Assembly (NCBI RefSeq): GCF_020178975.1
Contig: NZ_JAHXBU010000042.1
Location: 62,001-126,000 of the forward strand
DNA from: Cesiribacter sp. SM1
Lineage (GTDB): Bacteria; Bacteroidota; Bacteroidia; Cytophagales; Cyclobacteriaceae
Direction: 5' to 3'
DNA: 64,000 nucleotides
How positions within the stretch are numbered: the stretch's first letter is position 1; each line of letters starts with the position of its first letter. The position numbers and the translations under genes are program-made. The notes under the pieces are model-generated. The model worked only from the letters and a program-made list of their open reading frames with translations. It was not told the DNA's origin and searched no databases. Below are positions 7,531 to 17,116 of this stretch, piece after piece.

Positions 7531-8643
7531 ATGATCACAAAGGCTGAAGAAGAGAAAGGTAAAAATAAAAAAGCTGCTCCTAAGAAAGCAAAGTCTCCCA
7601 CCCGGGAATGGCTAGATGCCATTGTTTTTGCAGTGGTTGCAGCCACACTTATCCGGTGGCTCGTTTTTACTCCTTTTACCATCCCTACAGGCTCCATGGA
7701 AAGAAGCCTGCTGATTGGTGACTTTCTTTTTGTAAGCAAATCGCATTATGGTGCAGCTACGCCCATAACACCTTTGCAGGTTCCGCTGTCTCATCAAACC
7801 ATCTGGGGTACTAATATACCTGCCTATTCCACGCTCATACAGCTGCCGCAGTTCAGGCTGCCTGCCATCAGTGATGTAGAGCAGGGCGATGTGGTGGTCT
7901 TCAATTTTCCCGGTGAGCTTGAGCATCCCGTAGATATGCGCAGCAACTATGTAAAACGTGCGGTGGCAGTTGCCGGCGATACCCTGCGCATTGTAGATCA
8001 GCAGGTAATTGTAAATGGCAAGCCCATGGAAAACCCCGAGCAGATGCAGTTTATGCACACCATACAGCTAAAGGGCCAGCCAAGTGAGCGTTTTATCCGG
8101 CAGTACGAACTGTACGATGCACAAATGTATGGCAATGCCCTGATGGTAAGCCTGCCTGAACATACTGCCAATGAAATTAAGGCACTTCCTTTCGTAGAAT
8201 CAGTAGAAAAGGTGGTTTTTCCTGAAGGTGAAAAAGGCCAGGAGATAATGCCCGCTGGTTACGACAAATTTGCCTGGAATCTGGACAATTTTGGCCCACT
8301 GGTGATTCCTGCCGAGGGAATGACCATTCCTCTAACAGAAGAAAATATCGCCAAATACTTCAACACCATCAAATACTACGACGGACATGATCCCGATGAT
8401 GTAGTGCTGGCAGATGGTAAGGTAGTTATAGAAGGTCAGCCGGTAGACAGTTACACCTTTCAGCAGGACTATTACTTTATGATGGGTGATAACCGCCACA
8501 ACTCCCTGGACTCCCGTTACTGGGGATTTGTTCCGCATGATCACATTGTAGGCAAAGCCCTCTTTACCTGGATGTCGATTGACCCGAACGAAAGCTTCTT
8601 CAGCAAAATCCGCTGGGAAAGAATTTTTAAAGGAGTGGATTAA
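7531..8643 (+). CDS. lepB: Signal peptidase I (second tandem copy)
   Basis: A 370-residue paralogue of the preceding gene, colinear along the whole length and visibly very similar. The start MITKAEEEKG aligns with MTTKVKEAPK of the first copy, so a TTG start 25 codons upstream is rejected. It has a Lys-rich N-tail, one membrane helix (about 28-47), catalytic serine in IPTGSMERSLL (Ser55), lysine in NYVKRAVAVAGDTL (Lys142), and box E MGDNRHNSLDSRYWGF. Both catalytic residues are intact, so it should be active. It has its own TAnnTTTG promoter and is separated from the first copy by a terminator, so the two can be regulated separately. Substrate division between them is unknown. Confidence 0.95.
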   Translation: MITKAEEEKGKNKKAAPKKAKSPTREWLDAIVFAVVAATLIRWLVFTPFTIPTGSMERSLLIGDFLFVSKSHYGAATPITPLQVPLSHQTIWGTNIPAYSTLIQLPQFRLPAISDVEQGDVVVFNFPGELEHPVDMRSNYVKRAVAVAGDTLRIVDQQVIVNGKPMENPEQMQFMHTIQLKGQPSERFIRQYELYDAQMYGNALMVSLPEHTANEIKALPFVESVEKVVFPEGEKGQEIMPAGYDKFAWNLDNFGPLVIPAEGMTIPLTEENIAKYFNTIKYYDGHDPDDVVLADGKVVIEGQPVDSYTFQQDYYFMMGDNRHNSLDSRYWGFVPHDHIVGKALFTWMSIDPNESFFSKIRWERIFKGVD

Positions 8644-8667
8644 GACTACTGCCGGATAGCTTGTAAA

Positions 8668-8718
8668 TGGTATATGGCAGGGGATCTCCTGAAGCAGAAG
8701 CTCCCCTTCCATATACCA
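8668..8718. terminator. Bidirectional hairpin between lepB and ung
   Basis: A 17-bp stem with one mismatch (8668-8684 against 8702-8718; TGGTATATGG...AGGGGA) encloses a 17-base loop between two convergent genes. There is no long T-run, so it may act as an imperfect terminator or as transcript-end protection. Confidence 0.5.
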
Positions 8719-8781
8719 TCATATTCATTGTAACCCTGTACGCGCAGCAAATACCTTCTGCCATATACGCATAGCCCTGTG

Positions 8782-9444
8782 CTACCATGCAATTGGCTCT
8801 TTGCCGTGCTGCTGCAGGTATTCGTTTGCCTTTTTAAAGTGGTTGTTGCCAAAGAAACCCCGGTTAGCAGCAAATGGTGAGGGGTGTGCAGATTTCAGCA
8901 CCAGGTGCTTGGTTTCATCAATTACCGATCCTTTCTTCTGGGCATAAGCACCCCAGAGCATAAATACCAGTTCTTTCTTTTCGTCTGATAAGAGCTTTAT
9001 TACGGCATCTGTAAATTCTTCCCAGCCCTTTTTCTGATGACTGCCCGGCTTATGAGCCCTCACCGTGAGGGTAGCATTCAGGAGCAGTACACCCTGATCT
9101 GCCCATCGCTCCAGGTTACCACTGGATGGCACAGGGATGCCTAATTCATCACTGATCTCCTTATAGATATTTTGCAGCGAAGGTGGTGGGGTAACACCAT
9201 CAGCTACCGAAAAAGCCAGCCCGTTTGCCTGTCCGGGATTATGATACGGATCCTGCCCCAGGATAACTACCTTTACCTCATCGAAAGCACAGTGCGCAAA
9301 GGCATTAAAGATGAGGCTCGGTGGCGGAAAAACCTTATGCTCCCGATATTCGTCTCTCACAAACTCCGTAAGGGACTGAAAATAAGGCTTCTCAAACTCA
9401 TTATATAATTTTTCTTTCCAGGAGGGGGCAATTTTAACATCCAT
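8782..9444 (-). CDS. ung: Uracil-DNA glycosylase (family 1)
   Basis: A 220-residue DNA repair enzyme that excises uracil from DNA. The water-activating motif GQDPYH is at residues 63-68 (Asp65) followed by NPGQANGLAFSV. The DNA-intercalation loop HPSPFAANRGF begins at His187, with the catalytic histidine there. LLLNATLTV and the uracil-binding asparagine lie at 120-128. Length and motif order fit family 1 (Ung) throughout, with nothing missing. It is transcribed alone, convergent with lepB and divergent from apaG. Start MDVKIAPSWKEKLYNEF matches the usual N-terminus. Confidence 0.96.
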   Translation of the reverse strand: MDVKIAPSWKEKLYNEFEKPYFQSLTEFVRDEYREHKVFPPPSLIFNAFAHCAFDEVKVVILGQDPYHNPGQANGLAFSVADGVTPPPSLQNIYKEISDELGIPVPSSGNLERWADQGVLLLNATLTVRAHKPGSHQKKGWEEFTDAVIKLLSDEKKELVFMLWGAYAQKKGSVIDETKHLVLKSAHPSPFAANRGFFGNNHFKKANEYLQQHGKEPIAW

Positions 9445-9551
9445 GCGGCAGTTAATTGTATTTTAAGTTGAAGCGTTTCTATTTAGAATTTAGCTCGTCT
9501 ATATAGTTAATTTCTTCGTATATTTAATCAGATTAAGCAAAAAGCGCAAGA

Positions 9552-9938
9552 ATGGTTTCGGAAGTTACCCAAGGTGTAAAGGTATGTGTAGAAACCGCCT
9601 ATCAGCCTGAATATTCAAGCCCCGGGCAAATGCACTATGTTTTTACCTACCGTATTGTTATAGAAAATAATAGTCAGCATACAGTTCAGCTTCTTCGCAG
9701 ACATTGGTATATACACGATGCCAACAACATAGTACGCGAGGTAGAAGGTGAAGGTGTGGTTGGTCAGCAGCCTGTTTTAGAAGCAGGTCAGAGCCACCAG
9801 TATGTCTCCGGCTGCAATCTTAAATCTGGTATGGGCAAAATGTACGGCACCTACCTGATGGAGCGTATCATAGATGGTAAAAAGTTCAGGGTTAAAATAC
9901 CCGAATTTACCATGGTGGCACCCTTCAAATTAAATTAA
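9552..9938 (+). CDS. apaG: ApaG (DUF525) domain protein
   Basis: A 128-residue single-domain protein with the ApaG fold (fibronectin-III-like). Characteristic segments are YVFTYRIVIENNS, VQLLRRHWYIHDANN, VEGEGVVGQQPVL and YVSGCNLKSGMGKMYGTY. The E. coli homologue affects cobalt tolerance and magnesium efflux, but no catalytic activity is established. The gene is followed with a 1-base overlap (TAATG) by a methyltransferase gene, so they are probably co-expressed. The usual E. coli partners ksgA and apaH are not here. Confidence 0.93.
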   Translation: MVSEVTQGVKVCVETAYQPEYSSPGQMHYVFTYRIVIENNSQHTVQLLRRHWYIHDANNIVREVEGEGVVGQQPVLEAGQSHQYVSGCNLKSGMGKMYGTYLMERIIDGKKFRVKIPEFTMVAPFKLN

Positions 9939-10738
9939 TGCTACAGACACAGTGGCAGCAAAAGTGGTTTCAGGCACGGGCATGGCTGCAATACTGGCTC
10001 CATGCGGTAAACGAACACTCGTTGCAGGCTCCCTTTGTTTACCAGCTCTACCAGCAGGTAGTAAAACCGCCTGTAAAAAGAGTTCCGGAAATTGAAAACC
10101 TGCGGCAACGCCTGCTGGCTTCACCTGAACGCCTGGAAATGCATGAACTGGGTGCAGGTTCCAGCATCAGCAGGAGCAACATACGGCCTGTGTCCAGCAT
10201 TGCCCGGCACAGCCTTACGCCTGTCCGCTTCAGCAGCCTGCTTTACCGGCTGGTTCGGCACATCAAAGCCAGAAACATCCTGGAGCTGGGCACCTCCCTG
10301 GGCATCAACACCCTTTACCTGGCCATAGCCTCCCCCAGTGGCAGGATCCATACCCTGGAGGGCTGCCCCAATACCGCTGCCCTTGCTGCTTCTCATTTTC
10401 AGGAACTAAACCTCCGCAACATATCCCTGCACACCGGCAACATAGATGAGCAGCTGCCCCTGCTGCTGGAACAACAGCTAAGCAGCGTTGACCTGGCTTA
10501 CCTTGATGCAAACCATACCTACAGTGCCACCCTGCGGTACTTTGAGTGGATACTCCCCCACCTGCATGATGATTCTGTAGTGGTGGTTGATGACATCCAC
10601 TGGTCTGCAGATATGCAGCAGGCCTGGTTAACCCTTTGTCAGCACCCGCGGGTAAGCCTTAGCATAGACCTCTACGAAGCTGGCCTTCTCTTTTTCAGAC
10701 CAGGCCTGCAACGCCAGCATTATGTGGTGGAGTACTAG
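9938..10738 (+). CDS. Class I SAM-dependent methyltransferase (O-methyltransferase-like)
   Basis: A 266-residue protein with a Rossmann methyltransferase core. Motif I is NILELGTSLGINTLYLA (about 109-125), followed by the acidic end of strand 2 (IHTLEGCPNTAA) and SVDLAYLDANHTY, then SVVVVDDIHWS. The pattern resembles the Methyltransf_24 / catechol O-methyltransferase-like group that uses a metal-binding DD-H set. The N-terminal 100 residues are helical, Gln/Arg-rich and not diagnostic. The substrate is unknown. Start and apaG stop share one base (TAATG), so translation is probably coupled. It converges on another methyltransferase gene, but the two are different families. Confidence 0.8.
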   Translation: MLQTQWQQKWFQARAWLQYWLHAVNEHSLQAPFVYQLYQQVVKPPVKRVPEIENLRQRLLASPERLEMHELGAGSSISRSNIRPVSSIARHSLTPVRFSSLLYRLVRHIKARNILELGTSLGINTLYLAIASPSGRIHTLEGCPNTAALAASHFQELNLRNISLHTGNIDEQLPLLLEQQLSSVDLAYLDANHTYSATLRYFEWILPHLHDDSVVVVDDIHWSADMQQAWLTLCQHPRVSLSIDLYEAGLLFFRPGLQRQHYVVEY

Positions 10739-10846
10739 CTTTTATAATAAAATGCATGAACCATCTGCCGCTGCACTCAAGCCCCTGTAGTAGCCTCCAG
10801 CTTCTACTAACTTCTATCTTCAAGCTTTTACCAACTGTTTTACTCC

Positions 10847-11431
10847 TTAAGGCTTTACCAGGTCAATCCATAACTCACGACCGGCGCGGGGTTTTATAGA
10901 GTTGTAGCTGGGCTCAAACTTCTGGATGGTGAAGAGGGGCTCAAAATACTCCAGGTATTCTTCCCTGCTGCCGCCAAATGGAGGAAAATCTTCATTTAAG
11001 GGAGCATCAAAGAGCAAGCCCAGCAGGTGACCGCCTGGTTTCAATAACTCATGCGCCTTTTTTGCATAGGCAGTGCGCTGCGATGGGTGCAGGGCGCAGA
11101 AAAAAGTTTGCTCCACCAGCAGGTCAAACTGATCATCGAGCTTAAAAAAATCCTGCAGCAATAAATGAGCCTCCGGGAAATGTGGATTGCGTATTTTAAA
11201 CTGCTGCAGCGGTAGTGGTGATATATCCAGCAGGTAGACTTCTGAAAAACCAGCTTTGTGCAGGTACTCAGCTTCATAGCCATTTCCTCCACCGGGAATC
11301 AGTATTTTCAGGTCACGCTCCTGCAGTTTATCAAAATATTCTTTTAATGGAGTGGTGATGTTTCCGGCATCCCACTGGGTTTGTCCAGTAAGGTAACGGT
11401 CAGTCCAGTATTTTTCATTAAAATCTGACAT
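10847..11431 (-). CDS. TPMT-family SAM-dependent methyltransferase
   Basis: A 194-residue methyltransferase of the thiopurine S-methyltransferase-like family. Family signs are the N-terminal YLTGQTQWDAG, motif I LKILIPGGGNGYEAEYL, and the stretch LLVEQTFFCALHPSQRTAY that is characteristic of this group, then LKPGGHLLGLLFD and FGGSREEYLEYF near the end. In bacteria, members methylate tellurite, selenite, thiols or halides, or act on unknown small molecules. Nothing here fixes the substrate. The gene is monocistronic and divergent from the coiled-coil protein gene. Confidence 0.85.
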   Translation of the reverse strand: MSDFNEKYWTDRYLTGQTQWDAGNITTPLKEYFDKLQERDLKILIPGGGNGYEAEYLHKAGFSEVYLLDISPLPLQQFKIRNPHFPEAHLLLQDFFKLDDQFDLLVEQTFFCALHPSQRTAYAKKAHELLKPGGHLLGLLFDAPLNEDFPPFGGSREEYLEYFEPLFTIQKFEPSYNSIKPRAGRELWIDLVKP

Positions 11432-11537
11432 GGAAGCGAATTTTTTTAAGATATTTGTGATTAGGAATATTTATTGAGGAACAAAACAATAAATCTTTCG
11501 ATTTCTCATTCTTAAGCAAATTAATACCTAAATACGT

Positions 11538-12458
11538 ATGGCCGAGAACACAGGTAAAAGCTCAGGTAAAAACACCAAAACGCTTATTATTGCCATTATC
11601 GCGCTGCTCCTTATTATAAATGGAGTAGTTTATTACATGGACTACCGCGAAAAAGAAGAAATGCGGGCAGAAATAGCAAGCAAAGATACTGAGCTGGCTG
11701 ACACTTACAGAAGGCTCAACGACATGACAACCGAGCTTGATGCACGTATCGCTGAAATTGAGAAACTTGGCGGTAATGTAGAGGAGCTCGAAAAAGCCAA
11801 AGCTGAACTGGAAGCTGAAAAGCAGCAACTGCAGCGCTCTGGCGAAATTGCCCGTCGCCGCCTTAACGAGGTAAATGCAAAAGTGAAGGGTTACGAAACC
11901 CTGCTACGTGAAAAGGATGTGGAAATTACCCGCCTTAGAACACTTAGTGATTCGCTTTACGCAGAAAATACTAACCTTAAGACTACACAAAACCAGCTTT
12001 CTGACTCAGTTCGAACCATTAACCAGAACCGCCAGGAGCTTAGCAAAAAAGTTGCCATTGCCTCCCGCCTGAAAGCAGAAAACATTAAAGTGGCTGCTGT
12101 GAACAAACGTGGCAAAGAGCGTGAAGGTGAGTTCCGCGACGGACAGATCGACAAGCTGAAGGTTACTTTCAACCTGGCCGACAACCCTGTTGCTCCTATT
12201 GAAAGCAAGGATATTCTGCTTAGAGTGATCGACCCGAACGGAAACGTGCTGTTCGATGTAGCCACAGGCTCTGGTACCATGATGATCGATGGCCGCGAGG
12301 AGTTCTACACTGCACAGCAGAACATACTGTTCGACAACACCCGCCAGCAGCTGACCTATATGTACGACAAAGGCAGCGAGTTTGAAGAAGGTGTGTACAA
12401 TGTAGAGCTTTATGCAGATGGCTTTATGATCGGACAGGAGAAATTCCGCGTAAAGTAA
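11538..12458 (+). CDS. Uncharacterised membrane-anchored coiled-coil protein
   Basis: A 306-residue protein I cannot assign to a named family. Residues 15-33 (TLIIAIIALLLIINGVVYY) form one membrane helix preceded by a Lys/Ser-rich N-tail, so the bulk is probably periplasmic or cytoplasmic on one side of the inner membrane. Residues 35-185 are a long, highly charged heptad coiled coil. The C-terminal 110 residues are a globular, strand-rich domain (KLKVTFNLADNPVAP, DILLRVIDPNGNVLFDV, GVYNVELYADGFMIGQEKFRVK) that reads like an immunoglobulin-like or CHU-type domain. It lies just before the rpsF operon but has its own strong terminator at 12484. A structural or envelope role is a guess. Confidence 0.7.
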   Translation: MAENTGKSSGKNTKTLIIAIIALLLIINGVVYYMDYREKEEMRAEIASKDTELADTYRRLNDMTTELDARIAEIEKLGGNVEELEKAKAELEAEKQQLQRSGEIARRRLNEVNAKVKGYETLLREKDVEITRLRTLSDSLYAENTNLKTTQNQLSDSVRTINQNRQELSKKVAIASRLKAENIKVAAVNKRGKEREGEFRDGQIDKLKVTFNLADNPVAPIESKDILLRVIDPNGNVLFDVATGSGTMMIDGREEFYTAQQNILFDNTRQQLTYMYDKGSEFEEGVYNVELYADGFMIGQEKFRVK

Positions 12459-12483
12459 CCAGGAACACATAAGAAATTAATGG

Positions 12484-12512
12484 AAAGCTCCGCGCCATGC
12501 GGAGCTTTTTTA
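12484..12512 (+). terminator. Rho-independent terminator before the ribosomal operon
   Basis: Perfect stem AAGCTCCGC / GCGGAGCTT (12485-12493 and 12499-12507) with 5-base loop GCCAT and a T-run. It ends the coiled-coil protein transcript. Confidence 0.92.
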
Positions 12513-12523
12513 TTGACATCCAT

Positions 12524-12552
12524 TGAAGTATGCAAAATATTCTTTAATTTTG
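12524..12552 (+). promoter_or_regulatory. Promoter of the rpsF-rpsR-rplI operon
   Basis: TTG (12524-12526), an 18-base spacer, and TAATTTTG (12545-12552) match the Bacteroidota consensus TTTG-N(18-21)-TAnnTTTG. The rpsF start lies 24 bases downstream of the -7 box, which supports the ATG at 12577. Confidence 0.7.
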
Positions 12553-12576
12553 CACCTCATTAAATTTTCATCTATC

Positions 12577-12939
12577 ATGTACAAACAGTACGAGACGGTA
12601 TTCATCTTAAATCCCGTTTTATCTGAGACTCAGGTAAAGGATGCTGTCGACAAGTTCAGAGCGGTACTTACTGATAATGGTGCCGAAATTGTGAACGAAG
12701 AGCAGTGGGGACTACGCAAGCTGGCGTATCCGATCCAGCACAAAAACACTGGTTTTTATGTTCTTTTCCAATTCAATGCTCCTACTACAGTAGTTAGCAC
12801 CCTGGAAACAGAGTATCGCCGCGACGAGGCTATCCTGCGTTTCCTGACCGTTGCTCTTGATAAGCACGGCGTTGAATTCAACGAAAGAAGAAGAAAAGGC
12901 GATTTCAACAAAAAAGAACCTAAGGAGGCACAAGCGTAA
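12577..12939 (+). CDS. rpsF: 30S ribosomal protein S6
   Basis: A 120-residue S6. The N-terminus [17 protein letters not shown] and the segments [20 protein letters not shown] and [13 protein letters not shown] are diagnostic. A start 18 codons upstream is possible in frame but would begin inside the promoter, so the ATG at 12577 is preferred. S6 binds S18 and the central domain of 16S rRNA in the platform of the small subunit. The stop overlaps the rpsR start by one base (TAATG), matching the tight S6-S18 pairing. The C-terminal extension is short, charged and without glutamate repeats. Confidence 0.97.
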   Translation: MYKQYETVFILNPVLSETQVKDAVDKFRAVLTDNGAEIVNEEQWGLRKLAYPIQHKNTGFYVLFQFNAPTTVVSTLETEYRRDEAILRFLTVALDKHGVEFNERRRKGDFNKKEPKEAQA

Positions 12940-13190
12940 TGACACTTCAAAACGAACCAATACAGCGTAACGAAAACCGCAAGAAATATTGCCGTTTTAA
13001 GCGCCATGGCATCAAATACATCGACTACAAAGATGCTAACTTCCTGACCAAGTTTGTTAACGAGCAAGGCAAACTGCTGCCAAGCCGTATCACTGGTACC
13101 AGCGAGAAGTTCCAGAAAAAAGTTGCTACAGCTGTTAAGCGTGCCCGTCACCTGGCGCTGATGCCTTACGTAACAGATTCGCTTAAATAA
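12939..13190 (+). CDS. rpsR: 30S ribosomal protein S18
   Basis: An 83-residue S18, the standard size. [18 protein letters not shown] and [19 protein letters not shown] are the conserved core, and [18 protein letters not shown] is the RNA-binding end. It forms a heterodimer with S6 on 16S rRNA. One cysteine (in KKYCRF) remains of the zinc-type set, so this looks like a zinc-independent form. It follows rpsF with a 1-base overlap and precedes rplI by 46 bases. Confidence 0.97.
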   Translation: MTLQNEPIQRNENRKKYCRFKRHGIKYIDYKDANFLTKFVNEQGKLLPSRITGTSEKFQKKVATAVKRARHLALMPYVTDSLK

Positions 13191-13236
13191 AAAAGTTGTT
13201 TGTGGCTAACGCCTTAAACTAACAATCAGTAAAGCA

Positions 13237-13680
13237 ATGGAAATCATTCTTAAAAAAGATATCAAAGGCCTGGGCTATCGCAATGATCTTGTGAACGTTA
13301 AGCCTGGCTATGCGCGCAATTACCTGATTCCTGAAGGTTATGCTGTAATGGCAACCACCAGTGCAGTAAAGCAGCGCGACGAAACCATCAAGCAGGTAGC
13401 TCACAAAGCTGAAAAAATCAAGACTGATGCTGAAACCCTGGCTAACGCTATTGGTGATGCTAAGCTTACCATCCCTGCTAAAGCTGGCGAAAGCGGCAAA
13501 ATCTTTGGTGCAGTAACTACTACCCAAATTGCCGAAGCCCTGAAAGCAAAAGGTCACGATGTAGACCGCAAGCAAATCTCTATCAATGGCGAAGTAAAAA
13601 GCCTTGGTGAGTACACTGCAGAAATTGACCTGCACAAAGAAGTGAAGAAAACAATTAACTTCGAGGTTATTGCCGAATAA
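13237..13680 (+). CDS. rplI: 50S ribosomal protein L9
   Basis: A 147-residue L9. The N-terminal 23S rRNA-binding domain shows KDIKGLGYRNDLVNVKPGYARNYLIP, with the conserved GYARNYLIP, followed by a long helix (residues 45-75) and the C-terminal domain GKIFGAVTTTQIAEALKAKG. L9 helps translation fidelity and frame maintenance. It is the last gene of the operon and is closed by a GC-rich terminator at 13703. The order S6-S18-L9 without a priB or ssb gene in between is usual for this phylum. Confidence 0.97.
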   Translation: MEIILKKDIKGLGYRNDLVNVKPGYARNYLIPEGYAVMATTSAVKQRDETIKQVAHKAEKIKTDAETLANAIGDAKLTIPAKAGESGKIFGAVTTTQIAEALKAKGHDVDRKQISINGEVKSLGEYTAEIDLHKEVKKTINFEVIAE

Positions 13681-13702
13681 GTTAATCTGTTATCATATAC
13701 GT

Positions 13703-13732
13703 AAAGGCGCTCCTCTGGGGCGCCTTTTTTTG
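13703..13732 (+). terminator. Rho-independent terminator of the rpsF operon
   Basis: Stem AAAGGCGC / GCGCCTTT (13703-13710 and 13720-13727) with a 9-base loop and a T-run, 22 bases after the rplI stop. Confidence 0.92.
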
Positions 13733-13915
13733 TGCCTTTCCAGCTCCCCTTCCCGCCCGTCTCCTGGCAGGTGAGTGCTCTGCAGGGCCTCCAGGCTCCC
13801 AAAAAACAGGAATCCTGCTGATTTTCCAGGCTGCACACACGCTCAACAGCATCAAAAATCAATCAACAAAAACCTCTAAATTTTCAATTGACCCCATATC
13901 TTCGTATTTAGAACC

Positions 13916-14896
13916 ATGGAATTCAGAACCGAACTTCAGCCTGGCGCCTCACCCTTCAAGCTCGGGCTTCAAAAGCCTATCCTAAGTGTAGGCTCCTGCT
14001 TTGCTGCAGTAATCGGGGAGCGCCTGCAGGAATCTAAGTTCAGGGTACTGGTAAACCCTTTTGGTACCCTCTTTCATCCGCTTCCACTGGTGCAGCTGCT
14101 GCAGATGGCAGTAGAAGACCGGCAGCCCTCCGAAACCACTTACCTGCTATACCAGGAGCGCTGGCTCAACTACCTGCTGCACTCCTCCCTCAATGCGCCC
14201 AGCCGGGAAGTGCTACAGCAACAGCTGAAAAGCCTGTTCAGGGAAGTAAAGCACTACCTGCAGCAGGGGCAGGCGCTAGTGCTTACACTAGGCACCTCTT
14301 TTGTGTATGAGCTGGCAGAGGCAGACCTGACTGTAGCCAACTGCCATAAGCAGCCCCAGAGGCTCTTCAACAAGCGGCTGGTTCCTGCAGAAGAAAGCCT
14401 GCAGGCCTTGGAGCAGCTCTGGCAGCAGCTGAAAGAGTTTAACCCTTCGCTCAGACTAGTGCTTACGGTAAGCCCTGTACGACACCTGAAAGACACCCTT
14501 GAACTAAACTCTGTGAGTAAGGCCATGTTGCGGGTGGTATGCCATCAGCTGCAGGAAAAATACCCACAGGAGGTATATTACTTCCCCAGCTATGAACTGC
14601 TGATGGACGACCTGCGGGACTACCGTTTTTATAACCCAGACCTGCTGCACCCTACCCCCGCTGCAGAGCAGTATGTCTGGGAAAAGTTTACAGCTACCCT
14701 GCTGGATGAGGAGGCCCGGGCATTTCTGAAAGAATGGGAGCCCCTGAAGCAGTCGCTCCGGCACAGGCCGTTTAACCCAACATCTTTAGCCCACCGGCAG
14801 TTCTTACAAAAAACACTGCAAAAGCTGCAGGCACTATCCGGCCGGGTAGATGTAGGTAACGAAATCAAAAAGCTCCAGGAGCAACTCCAGCCATGA
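13916..14896 (+). CDS. GSCFA domain protein (GDSL-like hydrolase fold)
   Basis: A 326-residue protein with the family-defining motif near the N-terminus, [18 protein letters not shown] (GSCFA at about 26-30), followed by [22 protein letters not shown] and [11 protein letters not shown]. Near the end, [18 protein letters not shown] and [17 protein letters not shown] supply the Asp-x-x-His pair typical of SGNH hydrolases. The family is widespread in Bacteroidota with no proven substrate; an esterase or acyl-transfer activity is plausible. There is no signal peptide. The stop overlaps the start of the DUF255 gene (ATGA), so the two are a coupled pair. Confidence 0.9.
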   Translation: MEFRTELQPGASPFKLGLQKPILSVGSCFAAVIGERLQESKFRVLVNPFGTLFHPLPLVQLLQMAVEDRQPSETTYLLYQERWLNYLLHSSLNAPSREVLQQQLKSLFREVKHYLQQGQALVLTLGTSFVYELAEADLTVANCHKQPQRLFNKRLVPAEESLQALEQLWQQLKEFNPSLRLVLTVSPVRHLKDTLELNSVSKAMLRVVCHQLQEKYPQEVYYFPSYELLMDDLRDYRFYNPDLLHPTPAAEQYVWEKFTATLLDEEARAFLKEWEPLKQSLRHRPFNPTSLAHRQFLQKTLQKLQALSGRVDVGNEIKKLQEQLQP

Positions 14897-16935
14897 CCCC
14901 AACACATACCAATCGTTTAAGCCAGAGCAGCAGCCCCTATCTCCTGCAGCATCAGCACAACCCGGTTGACTGGTATCCCTGGGGAGAGGAAGCCCTGCAA
15001 AAGGCAAAGGAGGAAGAAAAGCCTATCCTTCTCTCCATTGGCTACTCTGCCTGCCACTGGTGCCATGTAATGGAACACGAAAGCTTTGAAGAAGAAGCCG
15101 TGGCCGAGGTAATGAACAGGGGCTTTGTATGTATCAAGCTCGACAGGGAGGAGCGCCCCGATATTGACCAGATCTACATGGATGCGGTGCAGGCCATGGG
15201 CATACAGGGAGGCTGGCCCCTGAACGTTTTTCTTACGCCAGATCAAAAACCATTCTATGGCGGCACCTACTTTCCCAGGGAGCACTGGGTACAGCTGCTT
15301 CAAAACATAGAAAAAGCCTGGAAAGAGAACCGGAAGGCACTGGAGGAATCGTCGGAGAAATTTACCGACACCCTCTCCTACTCCGATGTGGAACGTTTTG
15401 GCCTGGAGCAGCATGAGTTGCACATTACCAGGCTAAAGCTGGAGCACCTGTTTAACAGCTTTGCCAAGAAGTTCGATAAAGGCAGGGGCGGTCTAAATCC
15501 TGCACCGAAGTTTCCCATGCCCAGCCACTGGCAGTTTCTGCTTAGGTACTGGGCGGCTGCAGGAGACGAACCGGCACTAGAACAGGCCCTTTTAACCCTG
15601 CGTGAAATGGCCTGGGGAGGCATATACGACCAGGTTGGTGGTGGCTTTGCCCGTTATTCGGTAGATGCCGAGTGGTTTGTACCCCACTTCGAAAAAATGC
15701 TATATGATAATGGTCAGCTTATCAGCCTGTATGCCAGCGCCTACACGGCCACCAAAGATGAGTTATTCAAAGAGGTGGTTTACCAGACCATTGCCTGGGC
15801 CGGGCGTGAAATGCTTAGCCCGCAGGGCGGCTTCTATTCAGCCCTCGATGCCGACAGCGAAGGCGAGGAAGGCAAATTTTACCTATGGACCATAGAAGAG
15901 CTGGAAGAAGTGCTTGGAAAGGAAGAAGCAGAGTTGCTGGCAGATTATTACAATGCCTCTGAAGAAGGAAACTGGGAAGGGGCTAACATCCTTTTCCGTC
16001 GCGAATCCTCCCAGGAATTTGCCAGAAAGTATGAGCTGGACCCCGACGACCTGAAGCAGCTGTTAGAGGATGCTCGCCAGCAACTGCTGGAGGCCCGCAG
16101 CAGACGCATAAGGCCGGGCCTCGATGATAAAATTTTGGCTGCCTGGAACGGACTGATGCTCACAGGCCTCTGCGATGCCTATGCTGCTTTTGGTGAACCC
16201 AATTTCCTGGAACTGGCACAGCAAAATGCAGCCTTCATAGAAAAAAACCTGCTGCAGGGCAACAGGCTTAGGCGTAACCATAAAGCTGGCACAGCACCAT
16301 CGCCTGCATTTTTAGATGACTATGCCTTTGTGATAGGTGGTTTTCTGCACCTTTATGGCGTAAGCTTTGAAGAACACTGGCTCCGGCTGGCCGATAATCT
16401 TACTGCATACTGCCTGCAGGATTTCTGGGATACCGAAGAAGGCCTGTTCTTCTATACCGGTAAAAGCAGTGAAGCCCTGATAGCCCGTAAAAAAGAGCTG
16501 TTCGATAATGTAATTCCCTCCTCCAACAGCCAGATGGCTCACAACCTGTACCAGCTGGGCCTGCTGCTGGAAAAAGAGGAATATACCGAAAAAGCTGCAG
16601 GGATGGTCTCAGCCATGGAGCGCCTGCTGCTTACAGAGCCCCAGTACCTAACACATTGGCTGGGCCTCTACCTGCAGATTGCCTACCCTACTGCCGAGGT
16701 TGCCATTGTAGGACCCTCTTACCGCGAAAAAGCCCTGGAGCTACACCAGCACTACCTGCCCAACAAAGTGGTAGCGGCTACTGCCCGCGAAAGCAAGCTG
16801 CCCTTGCTCCAGTACCGCCAGCCAAAAGAAGATGAAACACAACTGTATGTCTGCTACAACCGTGCCTGCCAAAAGCCGGTAGAAGAGGTTGCAGAAGCCG
16901 TTCAGCAGATCCGTGAAGCTGTAATTCTGGCATAA
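14893..16935 (+). CDS. DUF255 / YyaL-type protein with thioredoxin-like N-terminal domain
   Basis: A 680-residue cytoplasmic protein of the SPATA20/YyaL family. The N-terminal domain (about 5-170) carries [20 protein letters not shown] and [15 protein letters not shown] with the paired cysteines C54-H-W-C57. It is followed by [17 protein letters not shown] and [12 protein letters not shown]. The rest is an alpha/alpha-barrel like glycosidase or epimerase domain, with [20 protein letters not shown] and [12 protein letters not shown]-like text. It is close to the usual 670-700 residues. The redox or sugar-related role of the family is unproven. It overlaps the GSCFA gene by 4 bases and ends before a weak terminator. 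Confidence 0.92.
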   Translation: MTPTHTNRLSQSSSPYLLQHQHNPVDWYPWGEEALQKAKEEEKPILLSIGYSACHWCHVMEHESFEEEAVAEVMNRGFVCIKLDREERPDIDQIYMDAVQAMGIQGGWPLNVFLTPDQKPFYGGTYFPREHWVQLLQNIEKAWKENRKALEESSEKFTDTLSYSDVERFGLEQHELHITRLKLEHLFNSFAKKFDKGRGGLNPAPKFPMPSHWQFLLRYWAAAGDEPALEQALLTLREMAWGGIYDQVGGGFARYSVDAEWFVPHFEKMLYDNGQLISLYASAYTATKDELFKEVVYQTIAWAGREMLSPQGGFYSALDADSEGEEGKFYLWTIEELEEVLGKEEAELLADYYNASEEGNWEGANILFRRESSQEFARKYELDPDDLKQLLEDARQQLLEARSRRIRPGLDDKILAAWNGLMLTGLCDAYAAFGEPNFLELAQQNAAFIEKNLLQGNRLRRNHKAGTAPSPAFLDDYAFVIGGFLHLYGVSFEEHWLRLADNLTAYCLQDFWDTEEGLFFYTGKSSEALIARKKELFDNVIPSSNSQMAHNLYQLGLLLEKEEYTEKAAGMVSAMERLLLTEPQYLTHWLGLYLQIAYPTAEVAIVGPSYREKALELHQHYLPNKVVAATARESKLPLLQYRQPKEDETQLYVCYNRACQKPVEEVAEAVQQIREAVILA

Positions 16936-16982
16936 AGGCTGCTACAAATTACCGGCCGCAATTGTTTTGAAACCTTACAGGA

Positions 16983-17010
16983 GAAAGGCTAAAGCCTGTT
17001 TCGTTTTTTT
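16983..17010 (+). terminator. Weak rho-independent terminator after the DUF255 gene
   Basis: GAAA-GGCT / AGCC-tg-TTTC with a 2-base bulge followed by seven T, about 50 bases after the stop. Confidence 0.5.
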
Positions 17011-17116
17011 ACCGGAACAATCTACTCTTACATTGGTGCTTTGGTGCATGTGCTGGCTGAGAATACACGGATCTGCCCTGGCACCACAACAGCAACCTAA
17101 CATATAGCCGCCTTAC

